Assembly: GCA_902551455.1 (NCBI GenBank)
Contig: CACDDC010000007.1
Span: 1 to 44,117 of the forward strand
Length of the DNA: 44,117 nt
Direction: 5' to 3'
Origin: an uncultured Pelagibacteraceae bacterium
GTDB taxonomy: Bacteria; Pseudomonadota; Alphaproteobacteria; Pelagibacterales; Pelagibacteraceae
The notes below the pieces were generated by a model. The model was not told where the DNA came from. It made no database searches and saw nothing but the letters and a program-made list of their open reading frames with translations. Both the position numbers and the translations under genes were made by a program. Shown piece by piece: positions 24,176-32,545 of the stretch; within the stretch, counting starts at the first letter, position 1; each line of letters starts with the position of its first letter.

Positions 24176-25996
24176 TTATTCAACAGTGACAGATTTTGCT
24201 AAATTTCTTGGCTTATCAATGTCATAACCTTTTTTTAAGGCAGAATAGTAAGCTAATTTTTGTAGTGGAACTGTAATCAAAAAAGGTAAAAGATCATCTG
24301 AGATGTTTTCTACTTCAATCTTCTCCCAAATGTTTTCTGAATAAATTTCATCTTTACTTTTATTTGTAATTAATAAAACTTTAGCACCTCTTGCTATAAC
24401 TTCTTGCATATTAGAAATTGTTTTTTTATAATATTGATCTCTTGGTGCCAATACTACAACTGGCATACCTTCTTCTATTAAAGCAAGAGGTCCATGTTTC
24501 ATTTCTCCTGCTGGATATCCTTCCGCATGAACATAAGCTAACTCTTTTAATTTAAGTGCGCCTTCTAAAGCTATAGGAAAGGAATATCCTCGTCCTAAAA
24601 ACATTGATCCTTTAATATCTACAAAAGAACTACAAATTGTCTCAATTCTGCTTTCTGTTTCTAATGATTTTTTAAGCATTTTTGATAAATCAAAAAGAGA
24701 TTTTATTTTTGTAAAATATACTTTTTTATTTATATCATTTCTCATCTTTCCAATTTTTAAGCATAAAATATATAAAACCAACATTTGTCCTAAAAAAGCT
24801 TTGGTTGATGCTACACCAATCTCCGGCCCACAATGGATTGGAAGTACAAATTTAGACTCTCTTGCTATAGAACTTTCAACAACATTTACGACACTACAAG
24901 TTTTCATTTTATTTTTATTGCATAGATCTAAGGCTGCAAATGTATCTGCGGTTTCACCTGATTGGGAAACAAAAACGTATAGTGTTTCTTTATTAAACCT
25001 ATTATTTCGATATCTAAATTCTGATGCAATATCTACACTTATGTTTATTGAGGTTAGTTGTTCAAACCAATATTTTGCCATAAGACATGAGTGATATGCT
25101 GTTCCACAACCAATCAAAGTTATTGAAGAAATTTCACTCGATTTCCAAGGAAAATTAAAAATATTTATGGAACTATTAATTTTATCTATATACTCATTAA
25201 TACAATTTTTTATTGTTGTTGGTTGTTCTTCAATTTCTTTTGCCATGTAGTGTTTATAATCACCTTTATCATAAGTTTGCTCATTTGAAGACAATTCCAA
25301 AATCTTTTTGTTAATCTTAAGACCTTTCACATCAAAAAATTCTACTCCATCTTTTTTAATTACACAAAATTCACCATCATTCAGATATGAAATTTTATTT
25401 GTCATAGATTTTAAAGCATAAGAGTCTGATCCAAGATAATTTTCGTTTGGACCATAACCAACAGCAAGCGGTGACCCTCTTCTAGCTCCAACAATTAAAT
25501 CTGGTTCGTCTTTGAAGATTATACCTAAAGCAAAACTTCCATGAAGTTTTTTTAATATTTTTAAAATAGTTTTTTTTAAGTCATCTTTTTTTAAATATTC
25601 TGTAATTAAATGAACTATAACCTCTGTATCAGTTTGAGATTTAAATTTATGGCCTTTTTTAATTAGATATTTTTTTAATATAGTCGAGTTTTCAATTATT
25701 CCATTGTGTACAACTGAAACTTTTTCAGAGGAATGAGGATGAGCATTTATAGTACTTGGAATTCCATGAGTAGCCCATCTAACGTGACCAATACCAACAT
25801 TTCCTTGCAGTTTGTTTTTTGCCAAATTTTTTTCTAATGCATTCACTCTTCCTTCACATTTAACTTCATTTATAAATCCATTATTTAGAGTTGCTATACC
25901 TGCAGAGTCATAACCTCTATATTCTAATTTTCTTAAAGAATTAATTATTGATGAAGTAACTTGTTTATTGCTTGTAATTCCAACTATACCACACAT
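24176..25996 (-). CDS. glmS: Glutamine-fructose-6-phosphate aminotransferase
   Basis: A 606-residue GlmS making glucosamine-6-phosphate from fructose-6-phosphate and glutamine. The N-terminal Ntn glutaminase starts MCGIVGI with the catalytic Cys2 and continues with GHVRWATHG. Two SIS sugar-isomerase domains follow (about 285-600), with FVSQSGETADT and the C-terminal KSVTVE typical of the family. It follows the GlmU-like acetyltransferase with a one-base overlap, so both steps toward GlcNAc-1-P are coupled. Confidence 0.97.
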   Translation of the reverse strand: MCGIVGITSNKQVTSSIINSLRKLEYRGYDSAGIATLNNGFINEVKCEGRVNALEKNLAKNKLQGNVGIGHVRWATHGIPSTINAHPHSSEKVSVVHNGIIENSTILKKYLIKKGHKFKSQTDTEVIVHLITEYLKKDDLKKTILKILKKLHGSFALGIIFKDEPDLIVGARRGSPLAVGYGPNENYLGSDSYALKSMTNKISYLNDGEFCVIKKDGVEFFDVKGLKINKKILELSSNEQTYDKGDYKHYMAKEIEEQPTTIKNCINEYIDKINSSINIFNFPWKSSEISSITLIGCGTAYHSCLMAKYWFEQLTSINISVDIASEFRYRNNRFNKETLYVFVSQSGETADTFAALDLCNKNKMKTCSVVNVVESSIARESKFVLPIHCGPEIGVASTKAFLGQMLVLYILCLKIGKMRNDINKKVYFTKIKSLFDLSKMLKKSLETESRIETICSSFVDIKGSMFLGRGYSFPIALEGALKLKELAYVHAEGYPAGEMKHGPLALIEEGMPVVVLAPRDQYYKKTISNMQEVIARGAKVLLITNKSKDEIYSENIWEKIEVENISDDLLPFLITVPLQKLAYYSALKKGYDIDKPRNLAKSVTVE

Positions 25997-26607
25997 TATT
26001 TTTTTCTTTTATAATTTTTAATTTCTATTTGAGAAGTCCTTGTAATAGCGAGAGATTTTTTACTTACATCTTTTGTTATTACAGATCCTGCGCCAATAAT
26101 ACTTTTTTCATTTATTTTAACAGGAGCTACTAAAGAAGAGTTTGACCCTATGAATGATCCATCTTTAATTATTGTTTTATTTTTCTTAATACCATCATAA
26201 TTACAAGTTATTGTACCAGCACCAATATTTACTCTTTTTCCAATTTGAGAATCTCCAACATAAGATAAATGATTTATTTTAGAATTTTTATCAATAGTGC
26301 TTTTTTTAATTTCAACAAAGTTTCCAACTTTTGATCCAGATTTTAAAATTGTTCCCGGTCTAAGTCTTGCGTAAGGACCAACTGTTACATTGTTTTCTAT
26401 TTTTGTATTTTCTAAATGGGAAAAAGAATAAATTACTACATTGTTATGAATTTTCACTTTTTTTCCAATAACAACATAAGGTTCGATTAATACATTTTTT
26501 CCAATTATTGTATCGTTTGAAAAAAAAACTGTATTAGGAGCAACCATTTTTACTCCCTGTTTTACAAATTTTTTTCTTAATTTATCTTGTAAATTTATTT
26601 GTTTCAT
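25996..26607 (-). CDS. Stand-alone GlmU-type glucosamine-1-phosphate acetyltransferase domain
   Basis: A 203-residue left-handed beta-helix protein matching only the C-terminal half of bifunctional GlmU. Hexapeptide repeats run from about 30 to 190; RLRPGT (81-86), KVGNFVEIKKS (93-103), INHLSYVGDS (111-120) with the expected catalytic His113, and NIGAGTITCNYDG are conserved with E. coli GlmU. The N-terminal uridylyltransferase domain, with its GxGTRMxS motif, is absent: the ATG is preceded by non-coding sequence. It should acetylate GlcN-1-P; the UDP-transfer step must be encoded elsewhere. It is coupled to glmS. Confidence 0.88.
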   Translation of the reverse strand: MKQINLQDKLRKKFVKQGVKMVAPNTVFFSNDTIIGKNVLIEPYVVIGKKVKIHNNVVIYSFSHLENTKIENNVTVGPYARLRPGTILKSGSKVGNFVEIKKSTIDKNSKINHLSYVGDSQIGKRVNIGAGTITCNYDGIKKNKTIIKDGSFIGSNSSLVAPVKINEKSIIGAGSVITKDVSKKSLAITRTSQIEIKNYKRKK

Positions 26608-26680
26608 TTAATAAGATTCCTTATAGTTTAGTGTACATGTTCTTTAATTCACAAATTATTTCTTAATAATACTTTTTAAT

Positions 26681-27370
26681 ATGACTCAAAAACTAACAAT
26701 AATATTTGATCTCGATGGAACTTTGGCTGATACAGCACCTGATCTCTTAAGAGCACACAATCATGTAATGAGAAAGTTTGGTTATAATACAAAAAATATT
26801 GAAGAAATTAAAAATTATGTAGGGCAAGGAGCTGCAGTAATGATTGGAAAATCAATTTGGAGTTCTGCAAAAAAAGAATTGTCAAAAATTACAGATCAAA
26901 AAGTTAAAGATGAAATGATAAAAGAATTTTTAGAATATTATGGGAAAAATACTGTTGTTGATAGTAAACTAATTAAAGGGGTTTATGATTTTTTAAAATG
27001 GGCTAAAACCCAAAATATTTCAATGGCTGTTTGTACTAATAAGCAAGAACACTTAGCTGTAGATTTTTTAAAAAAAATAAAAATTTATGATTTTTTTGAA
27101 TATGTTGCTGGCAGAAATACTTTTGATTATTGTAAACCTGATCCAAGACATATAACGAGTATAATTGAAATAATGAATGGTGATCTAAAAAAAAGCTTAA
27201 TGATTGGTGATAGTGAAAATGATAGTGAAGCAGCAAAATCTGCAGGAATTCCAATGATTCTCCTAGAAGATGGATATACAGAAAAAAAAGTGGAACAACT
27301 GCATCATGATTATTTAATAAAAGACTTTGTAGGCTTGGAAAAAATAATATCAAAATATTTAAATGATTGA
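26681..27370 (+). CDS. gph: HAD-family phosphatase, phosphoglycolate phosphatase-like
   Basis: A 229-residue haloacid dehalogenase-like hydrolase. Motif I FDLDGTLADTAPDLLRAHN (about 9-27) closely matches phosphoglycolate phosphatases, with cap domain about 20-85. Motif II Thr is in AVCTNKQE, motif III Lys in CKPDPRH, and motif IV in MIGDSENDSEAAKSAG. Gph clears 2-phosphoglycolate; other HAD substrates remain possible. It diverges from the GlmU-like gene with a 73-base gap and overlaps the exporter gene by 8 bases. Confidence 0.85.
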   Translation: MTQKLTIIFDLDGTLADTAPDLLRAHNHVMRKFGYNTKNIEEIKNYVGQGAAVMIGKSIWSSAKKELSKITDQKVKDEMIKEFLEYYGKNTVVDSKLIKGVYDFLKWAKTQNISMAVCTNKQEHLAVDFLKKIKIYDFFEYVAGRNTFDYCKPDPRHITSIIEIMNGDLKKSLMIGDSENDSEAAKSAGIPMILLEDGYTEKKVEQLHHDYLIKDFVGLEKIISKYLND

Positions 27371-27965
27371 TCTAAATATTTTAATAGCTTTAATAAGTTT
27401 TTATTTTGTTATGTATGTAACTCCTGGACCAAATAATGCAATGGTTTTAACTTCTGGTCTTAAATTTGGATTTACAAAAACTATTCCGCATATGTCTGGA
27501 ATTACCATTGGTCATATCATACAACTAATTTTAGTTTGTTTTGGACTTGGAAAAATTTTTCAAATTTTCCCTCAAATACAAAATGTTCTCAAAATTCTCT
27601 GTTCTTTATATTTATTATATCTTGGTTATAAGATTTTAGGTTCGTTTAGTAAAATTAAAGAAGATGACTCACGTCCATTAAAATTTCACGAAGCAGCATT
27701 ATTTCAAATAGTAAATCCAAAGGCTTGGACGATATCTAGCATGGCAGCCTCAGGTTTTTTACCAAAAGATGGAAATTTGATTATTTCAATATTTTATATT
27801 GCAACTGTTGCATTAATTGTTTGTCCTTTATCAATATCACCTTGGGCAGCTTTTGGGTCTGCTATTAGAAATTTAGTGAAGAATAATAAAATAAAAGCTT
27901 TAATTGAGTATTTTTTAGCTTTTTTACTTTTAATTACTGCCATTTTGATTGTAATACAAAAATAA
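27363..27965 (+). CDS. LysE/RhtB family amino-acid exporter
   Basis: A 200-residue inner-membrane protein of the LysE/RhtB family with about six hydrophobic segments. The first helix leads into the family signature TPGPNNAMVLTSGLKFGF (about 20-37), and FQIVNPKAWTISSMAASGF matches the conserved middle motif. Members export lysine, homoserine, threonine or similar compounds; the substrate is not evident. It overlaps the phosphatase gene by 8 bases and precedes prpD after 37 bases. Confidence 0.88.
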   Translation: MIDLNILIALISFYFVMYVTPGPNNAMVLTSGLKFGFTKTIPHMSGITIGHIIQLILVCFGLGKIFQIFPQIQNVLKILCSLYLLYLGYKILGSFSKIKEDDSRPLKFHEAALFQIVNPKAWTISSMAASGFLPKDGNLIISIFYIATVALIVCPLSISPWAAFGSAIRNLVKNNKIKALIEYFLAFLLLITAILIVIQK

Positions 27966-27991
27966 ATTATAGTTATATAAAAGAATAATTT

Positions 27992-27997
27992 AAGGAG
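27992..27997 (+). promoter_or_regulatory. Strong Shine-Dalgarno deciding the prpD TTG start
   Basis: AAGGAG lies 5 bases before the TTG at 28003. Most genes in the window lack a recognisable Shine-Dalgarno, so this one is unusual and supports the rare start codon. Confidence 0.7.
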
Positions 27998-28002
27998 TTT
28001 TT

Positions 28003-29505
28003 TTGATTTTACATAAAATAAGAGTTTATCCTTCAAAAAAATATTTGCCAAAACAAAAGCAATTAGCTTGGAAGATAGCTGAAATGGCTAGTGATAATGC
28101 AAAATTAAATAAAAAATCTGTAGAGATGGTTATTAATAGAATTATAGATAATGCTTCAGTAGCTATAGCATCACTAAATCGAAAACCAGTAATTTCATCA
28201 AGAGAAATGGCATTAGGTCATCCAAAAAAAAATGGTGCTGCTTTATTTGGAGTAAATTCAAAATTAAGATTTGATTGTGAATGGGCTGCTTGGTCTAATG
28301 GTACAGCGGTAAGAGAATTAGACTTTCATGACACTTTTTTAGCAGCTGACTATAGCCATCCAGGAGACAATATTCCTGCTCTTTTAGCTGTAGCACAACA
28401 AAAAAGAAAAAGTGGTTTAGATTTGTTAAGAGGTATAATTACCGCTTATGAAGCACAAGTGAATTTGGTGAAAGGCATATGTCTTCATAAGCATAAAATA
28501 GACCATATTGCTCATTTAGGCCCAAGCGTAGCCGCAGGAATTGGATCAATGTTAAAATTAAAAACTGAAACTATTTTCCAAGGTATCCAACAAGCATTAC
28601 ATACTACAATTTCAACAAGACAATCAAGAAAAGGTGAAATTTCAAGCTGGAAGGCTTATGCTCCTGCTCACGCAAGTAAACTTGCGATCGAAGCTATCGA
28701 TCGAGCTATGAGAGGTGAAGGAGCGCCAAGTCCTATCTACGAAGGAGAGGATAGTGTTATAGCAAGAATACTTGATGGAAAAAAAGCTTTATATACAGTT
28801 CCACTTCCTAAAAAAAATGAAGAAAAAAAAGCAATTTTGGAAACTTATACAAAAGAATATTCTGCTGAATATCAAGCCCAAGCTTTAATTGATATTGCAA
28901 TTAAATTAAAAAAAAAAATTAACAAATTAAATCAAATTAAAAAGATAGATATTTATACTAGTCATCACACTCATTATGTAATTGGAACTGGGGCAAACGA
29001 TCCACAAAAAATGGATCCAAATGCAAGTAGAGAGACTCTTGACCATTCAATTATGTACATTTTTGCTGTCGCACTTGAAGATGGTGCTTGGCACCATGTA
29101 AAATCTTATACTAAATCCCGAGCAAATAAAAAAAGTACTATCAAAATTTGGAAATCTATAAAAACTCATGAAGATAAAAAATGGACTAAGAAATATCATG
29201 ATCCAAATCCGAAAAAAAAATGCTTTGGAGCAAAAGTAACAGTGCTATTAAAAAGTGGAAAAAAGATTACAGAAAGTTTAGAACGAGCAGATGCACATCC
29301 ATATGGATTAAGGCCTTTTAACAGAAAAAATTATATAAATAAGTTTCTGATACTTACTAAAAATTTAATATCAAAAAAAGAGAGCAAAAAATTTTTAAAT
29401 AATGTCCAAAAATTAAAGAAACTTAAAGCGGGTCAATTGTATAAGTTAAATATAGAAATAAAAAAATCTAATTTAAAAAAAAATAACAAAAAAGGAATTT
29501 TTTAA
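28003..29505 (+). CDS. prpD: 2-methylcitrate dehydratase (MmgE/PrpD family)
   Basis: A 500-residue MmgE/PrpD family protein, predicted to dehydrate 2-methylcitrate to 2-methyl-cis-aconitate in the methylcitrate cycle. The conserved FHDTFLAADYSHPGDNIPALLA (about 103-124), HKHKIDHIAHLGPSVAAGIG and ADAHPYGLRPFNRKNY motifs are present. It starts at TTG with a strong AAGGAG 5 bases upstream. It heads the prpD-prpB-prpC unit, each junction overlapping by one base, so the three enzymes are made together to dispose of propionyl-CoA. Confidence 0.92.
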   Translation: MILHKIRVYPSKKYLPKQKQLAWKIAEMASDNAKLNKKSVEMVINRIIDNASVAIASLNRKPVISSREMALGHPKKNGAALFGVNSKLRFDCEWAAWSNGTAVRELDFHDTFLAADYSHPGDNIPALLAVAQQKRKSGLDLLRGIITAYEAQVNLVKGICLHKHKIDHIAHLGPSVAAGIGSMLKLKTETIFQGIQQALHTTISTRQSRKGEISSWKAYAPAHASKLAIEAIDRAMRGEGAPSPIYEGEDSVIARILDGKKALYTVPLPKKNEEKKAILETYTKEYSAEYQAQALIDIAIKLKKKINKLNQIKKIDIYTSHHTHYVIGTGANDPQKMDPNASRETLDHSIMYIFAVALEDGAWHHVKSYTKSRANKKSTIKIWKSIKTHEDKKWTKKYHDPNPKKKCFGAKVTVLLKSGKKITESLERADAHPYGLRPFNRKNYINKFLILTKNLISKKESKKFLNNVQKLKKLKAGQLYKLNIEIKKSNLKKNNKKGIF

Positions 29506-30401
29506 TGCATTTTATTAAAAAAAATTCAAAAGAAAAAAGATTAGATTTAGCAAAAAGATTAAAAAAAAACAAAATATTAAGAGTGCCTGGTGCTTATAAC
29601 CCTCTCACTGCAAAACTTATAGAAAGAATTGGCTATGATGCAGTTTATGTATCTGGCGGGGTAATGTCTAACGATTTAGGATATCCAGATATAGGTTTAA
29701 CAAAATTAAAAGATGTAAGTTACAGATCAAATCAAATTGCTAGAGTTACAAATCTTCCTACAATAGTAGATATAGATACTGGTTTTAAATCTTGCAAAAA
29801 AACAATTAATACCTTTGAAAAAGCTGGTGTTGCAGCCGTACATATTGAAGATCAGATATGCCAAAAAAGATGTGGTCACCTCGACAACAAAGAATTAATT
29901 TCTACAAAAGAAATGGTAAAAAAAATAAAAGAATGTGTCAAAGCAAGAAAAGATAAAAACTTTAAAATAATTGCTAGATCAGATGCTAGAAATGTTGAAG
30001 GTTTAGATAAAATGATCGATAGATGTAAATCTTATATAGATGCAGGGGCAGAAATTATTTTTCCAGAAGCTTTAAAAGATAAAAAAGAATTTGCTACTGT
30101 AAGAAAAAAACTCAATTCTTATTTATTAGCCAATATGACTGAATTTGGAAAATCAAAATTATTAAATTTTAATGAATTGGAAAATTTAGGATATAATATA
30201 GTAATTTATCCGGTTACTACTCAAAGATTAGCTATGAAAAATGTTGAAAATGGATTGCGTGCTATTTTTCAGGATGGACATCAAAATAATATTATAGATA
30301 AAATGCAAACTAGAAAAGAATTATACGAGCTAGTGGATTATGAAAAATATAATTCACTTGATGAAAAAATATATAACTTTAGTACTGATGGACACGAATA
30401 A
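29505..30401 (+). CDS. prpB: 2-methylisocitrate lyase
   Basis: A 298-residue isocitrate lyase-family enzyme splitting 2-methylisocitrate into pyruvate and succinate. RVPGAYNPLTAKLIERIGYDAVYVSGG near 25-52 forms the substrate pocket, TIVDIDTGF near 85-93 is the metal site, and the catalytic loop is QKRCGHLD near 121-128 (K[KR]CGH is usual). Oxaloacetate decarboxylases and phosphonomutases share this fold, but the setting between prpD and prpC supports PrpB. Confidence 0.93.
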   Translation: MHFIKKNSKEKRLDLAKRLKKNKILRVPGAYNPLTAKLIERIGYDAVYVSGGVMSNDLGYPDIGLTKLKDVSYRSNQIARVTNLPTIVDIDTGFKSCKKTINTFEKAGVAAVHIEDQICQKRCGHLDNKELISTKEMVKKIKECVKARKDKNFKIIARSDARNVEGLDKMIDRCKSYIDAGAEIIFPEALKDKKEFATVRKKLNSYLLANMTEFGKSKLLNFNELENLGYNIVIYPVTTQRLAMKNVENGLRAIFQDGHQNNIIDKMQTRKELYELVDYEKYNSLDEKIYNFSTDGHE

Positions 30402-31525
30402 TGAGTGATGAAGTAAAAAAAGGATTGCTAGGAATAGTTGTTGATGAAACTACCATATCTCAAGTAATGCCAGACATAAATTCTCTTACTTATAGAGGTT
30501 ATGCTGTTCAAGATCTTTGTGAAAAATGTAACTTTGAGGAAGTTGCTTATTTAGTTCTTAATGGTGAACTTCCAAATAAAAATCAGCTTAAAAAATTTAA
30601 AAATCAAATAGAAAAAAACAGAAATATATCAATTAACTTAAGAGAAATTGTTAAACATATGCCTAAAAAATCTCATCCAATGGATGTAGCGAGAACTATT
30701 GTTAGTGTTTTAGGATTAGAAGACAAGGAAACTAATGATAATTCACCTAAAGCGAATATGAGGAAAGTAATAAGAATATTTGCTAAAACCCCTACAGCAA
30801 TAGCAGCTTTTTTTAGAGCTAGAAAAAGTAAAAAAATTATACCACCAAAAAAAAATTTATCATTTGCTGAAAATTTCTTTTATATGTGCTTTGGAAAAGT
30901 GCCTAACAAGGATATTGTTAAGGCTTTTGATGTATCTTTAATACTTTATGCTGAACACAGTTTTAATGTATCAACTTTTACAGCAAGGACTATTACAAGT
31001 AGTTTATCAGATATTCATGGAGCAATAACAGGTGCAATAGCAAGTTTAAAAGGACCATTGCATGGAGGTGCCAATGAAGAGGTTATGCATATGATGAATA
31101 AGATAAAAAAACCAGATAATGCTTTGAAATGGATCAATAATGCACTTAAAAAAAAAGAAGTTGTTATGGGTTTTGGACACAGAGTTTATAAAAAAGGAGA
31201 CTCTAGAGTTCCTACAATGGAAAAATATTTTAAAAAGGTATCAAAAATAAATGGAGATAAAAAGTTTATTAAAATTTATGATATAGTTAAATCTGTCATG
31301 ATAGAAAGAAAAAATATTCATCCTAATGTTGATTATCCAACTGGTCCTACTTACCATTTGATGGGCTTTGATACTGATTTCTTCACTCCGATCTTTGTTA
31401 TATCTAGAATAACTGGTTGGTCAGCACATATAATAGAACAGCATGCTGCGAATAAATTGATTAGACCTTTATCTAAATACAGTGGTCCTGATCATCGTAA
31501 AGTTATGTTGCTTAATCAAAGATAA
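30401..31525 (+). CDS. prpC: 2-methylcitrate synthase / citrate synthase family
   Basis: A 374-residue type II citrate synthase-like enzyme, predicted to join propionyl-CoA and oxaloacetate. The catalytic residues appear in GPLHGGANEEVM (His, near 220), GFGHRVYK (His, near 258) and YPTGPTYHLMGFDTDFFTP (Asp, near 310-330). The short length and N-terminal GLLGIVVDETTISQV resemble 2-methylcitrate synthases. It ends the prp unit, converging on nrdB with only 6 bases between. Use as an ordinary citrate synthase cannot be excluded. Confidence 0.9.
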   Translation: MSDEVKKGLLGIVVDETTISQVMPDINSLTYRGYAVQDLCEKCNFEEVAYLVLNGELPNKNQLKKFKNQIEKNRNISINLREIVKHMPKKSHPMDVARTIVSVLGLEDKETNDNSPKANMRKVIRIFAKTPTAIAAFFRARKSKKIIPPKKNLSFAENFFYMCFGKVPNKDIVKAFDVSLILYAEHSFNVSTFTARTITSSLSDIHGAITGAIASLKGPLHGGANEEVMHMMNKIKKPDNALKWINNALKKKEVVMGFGHRVYKKGDSRVPTMEKYFKKVSKINGDKKFIKIYDIVKSVMIERKNIHPNVDYPTGPTYHLMGFDTDFFTPIFVISRITGWSAHIIEQHAANKLIRPLSKYSGPDHRKVMLLNQR

Positions 31526-31531
31526 ATTTTA

Positions 31532-32545
31532 TCAAGTAAAAGCTTCAGTCCAAGTTCCTTTGGTGGATGCTTTAGAATATTCAGTTGCTCTGCCTTCAAA
31601 GAAATTCATATGCTCTACAGCATTTAGCATTGTATCTAACCAAGTAAGAGGATTTTTATCTATTTTGTAAATTGGTTCTAATCCTAGCTGGATCAACCTT
31701 CTGTTTCCAATCCATCTTATATAATCTTTAATTTCTTGGGGAGTTAATCCTTCTATCGGTCCTTGTTGAAATGCTAAATCTATAAAAGCATCTTCATGAG
31801 ATATAATTGTTCTACATGATTCATAAATTTCTTTTTTCAATTGTGGAGTCCATATTTCAGGTTGTTCCTTAATAAAACTTTTAAAAAGTCTGATCATAGA
31901 ATTGCAATGAAGTGTTTCGTCTCTAACAGACCAAGTTACTATTTGGCCCATTCCTTTCATTTTATTATGTCTTGGGAAATTTAATAAAATCGCAAAACTT
32001 GCAAACAATTGAAGACCTTCAGTAAAAGCACTAAAAACTGCAATTGTTTTTGCAATGTCATGATGAGACTTAACATCAAAGCCTTGCATATAGTCGTACT
32101 TATCTTTCATTTCTTTATATTTTAAAAAAGCTGAGTATTCTGTCTCTGGCATTCCTATTGTATCTAATAAGTGTGAGTACGCAGCTATGTGAACAGTTTC
32201 CATTGCAGCAAAAGCTGACATCATCATTAATACCTCTGTTGGTTTAAATACATTCATGTAATGTCTTATATAACAGTTGCTTACCTCAACATCTGCTTGA
32301 GTAAAAAATCTAAATATTTGTGTTAGAAGGTTTTTCTCTTCTGGTTTAAGGTTTTTTTGCCAATCTCTTACATCGTCACCTAAAGGTACTTCTTCTGGCA
32401 GCCAATGTATTCTTTGTTGAGTTAACCAAGCATCATAACACCAAGGATATCTAAATGGTTTATAAACAGGATTTTCCACTAACAAACCCATCTCTTTTGC
32501 TTTTGGTTGAATTATTTGATTTTTTTTAATTTTCTCTACTGACAT
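31532..32545 (-). CDS. nrdB: Ribonucleotide reductase class I, beta (radical) subunit
   Basis: A 337-residue class I ribonucleotide reductase small subunit holding the diiron-tyrosyl radical centre. Numbered from my start, Asp85, Glu116, His119 and Tyr123 line up with E. coli NrdB Asp84, Glu115, His118 and Tyr122; later ligands lie in SVRDETLHCNSM. I choose the ATG at 32545: a GAGGAG Shine-Dalgarno lies 8 bases upstream inside nrdA, whereas the in-frame GTG at 32554 overlaps that element. It overlaps the end of nrdA by 10 bases, coupling the two subunits. Confidence 0.95.
   Translation of the reverse strand: MSVEKIKKNQIIQPKAKEMGLLVENPVYKPFRYPWCYDAWLTQQRIHWLPEEVPLGDDVRDWQKNLKPEEKNLLTQIFRFFTQADVEVSNCYIRHYMNVFKPTEVLMMMSAFAAMETVHIAAYSHLLDTIGMPETEYSAFLKYKEMKDKYDYMQGFDVKSHHDIAKTIAVFSAFTEGLQLFASFAILLNFPRHNKMKGMGQIVTWSVRDETLHCNSMIRLFKSFIKEQPEIWTPQLKKEIYESCRTIISHEDAFIDLAFQQGPIEGLTPQEIKDYIRWIGNRRLIQLGLEPIYKIDKNPLTWLDTMLNAVEHMNFFEGRATEYSKASTKGTWTEAFT

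Noticed and set aside
27036-27353. 105-codon minus-strand Leu/Phe-rich frame
   Set aside because: It is antisense to the phosphatase motifs III and IV; a shadow frame.
27976-27981. TATAAA as a prpD promoter -10
   Set aside because: No -35 hexamer at usable spacing was found; plausible but not strong enough to list.
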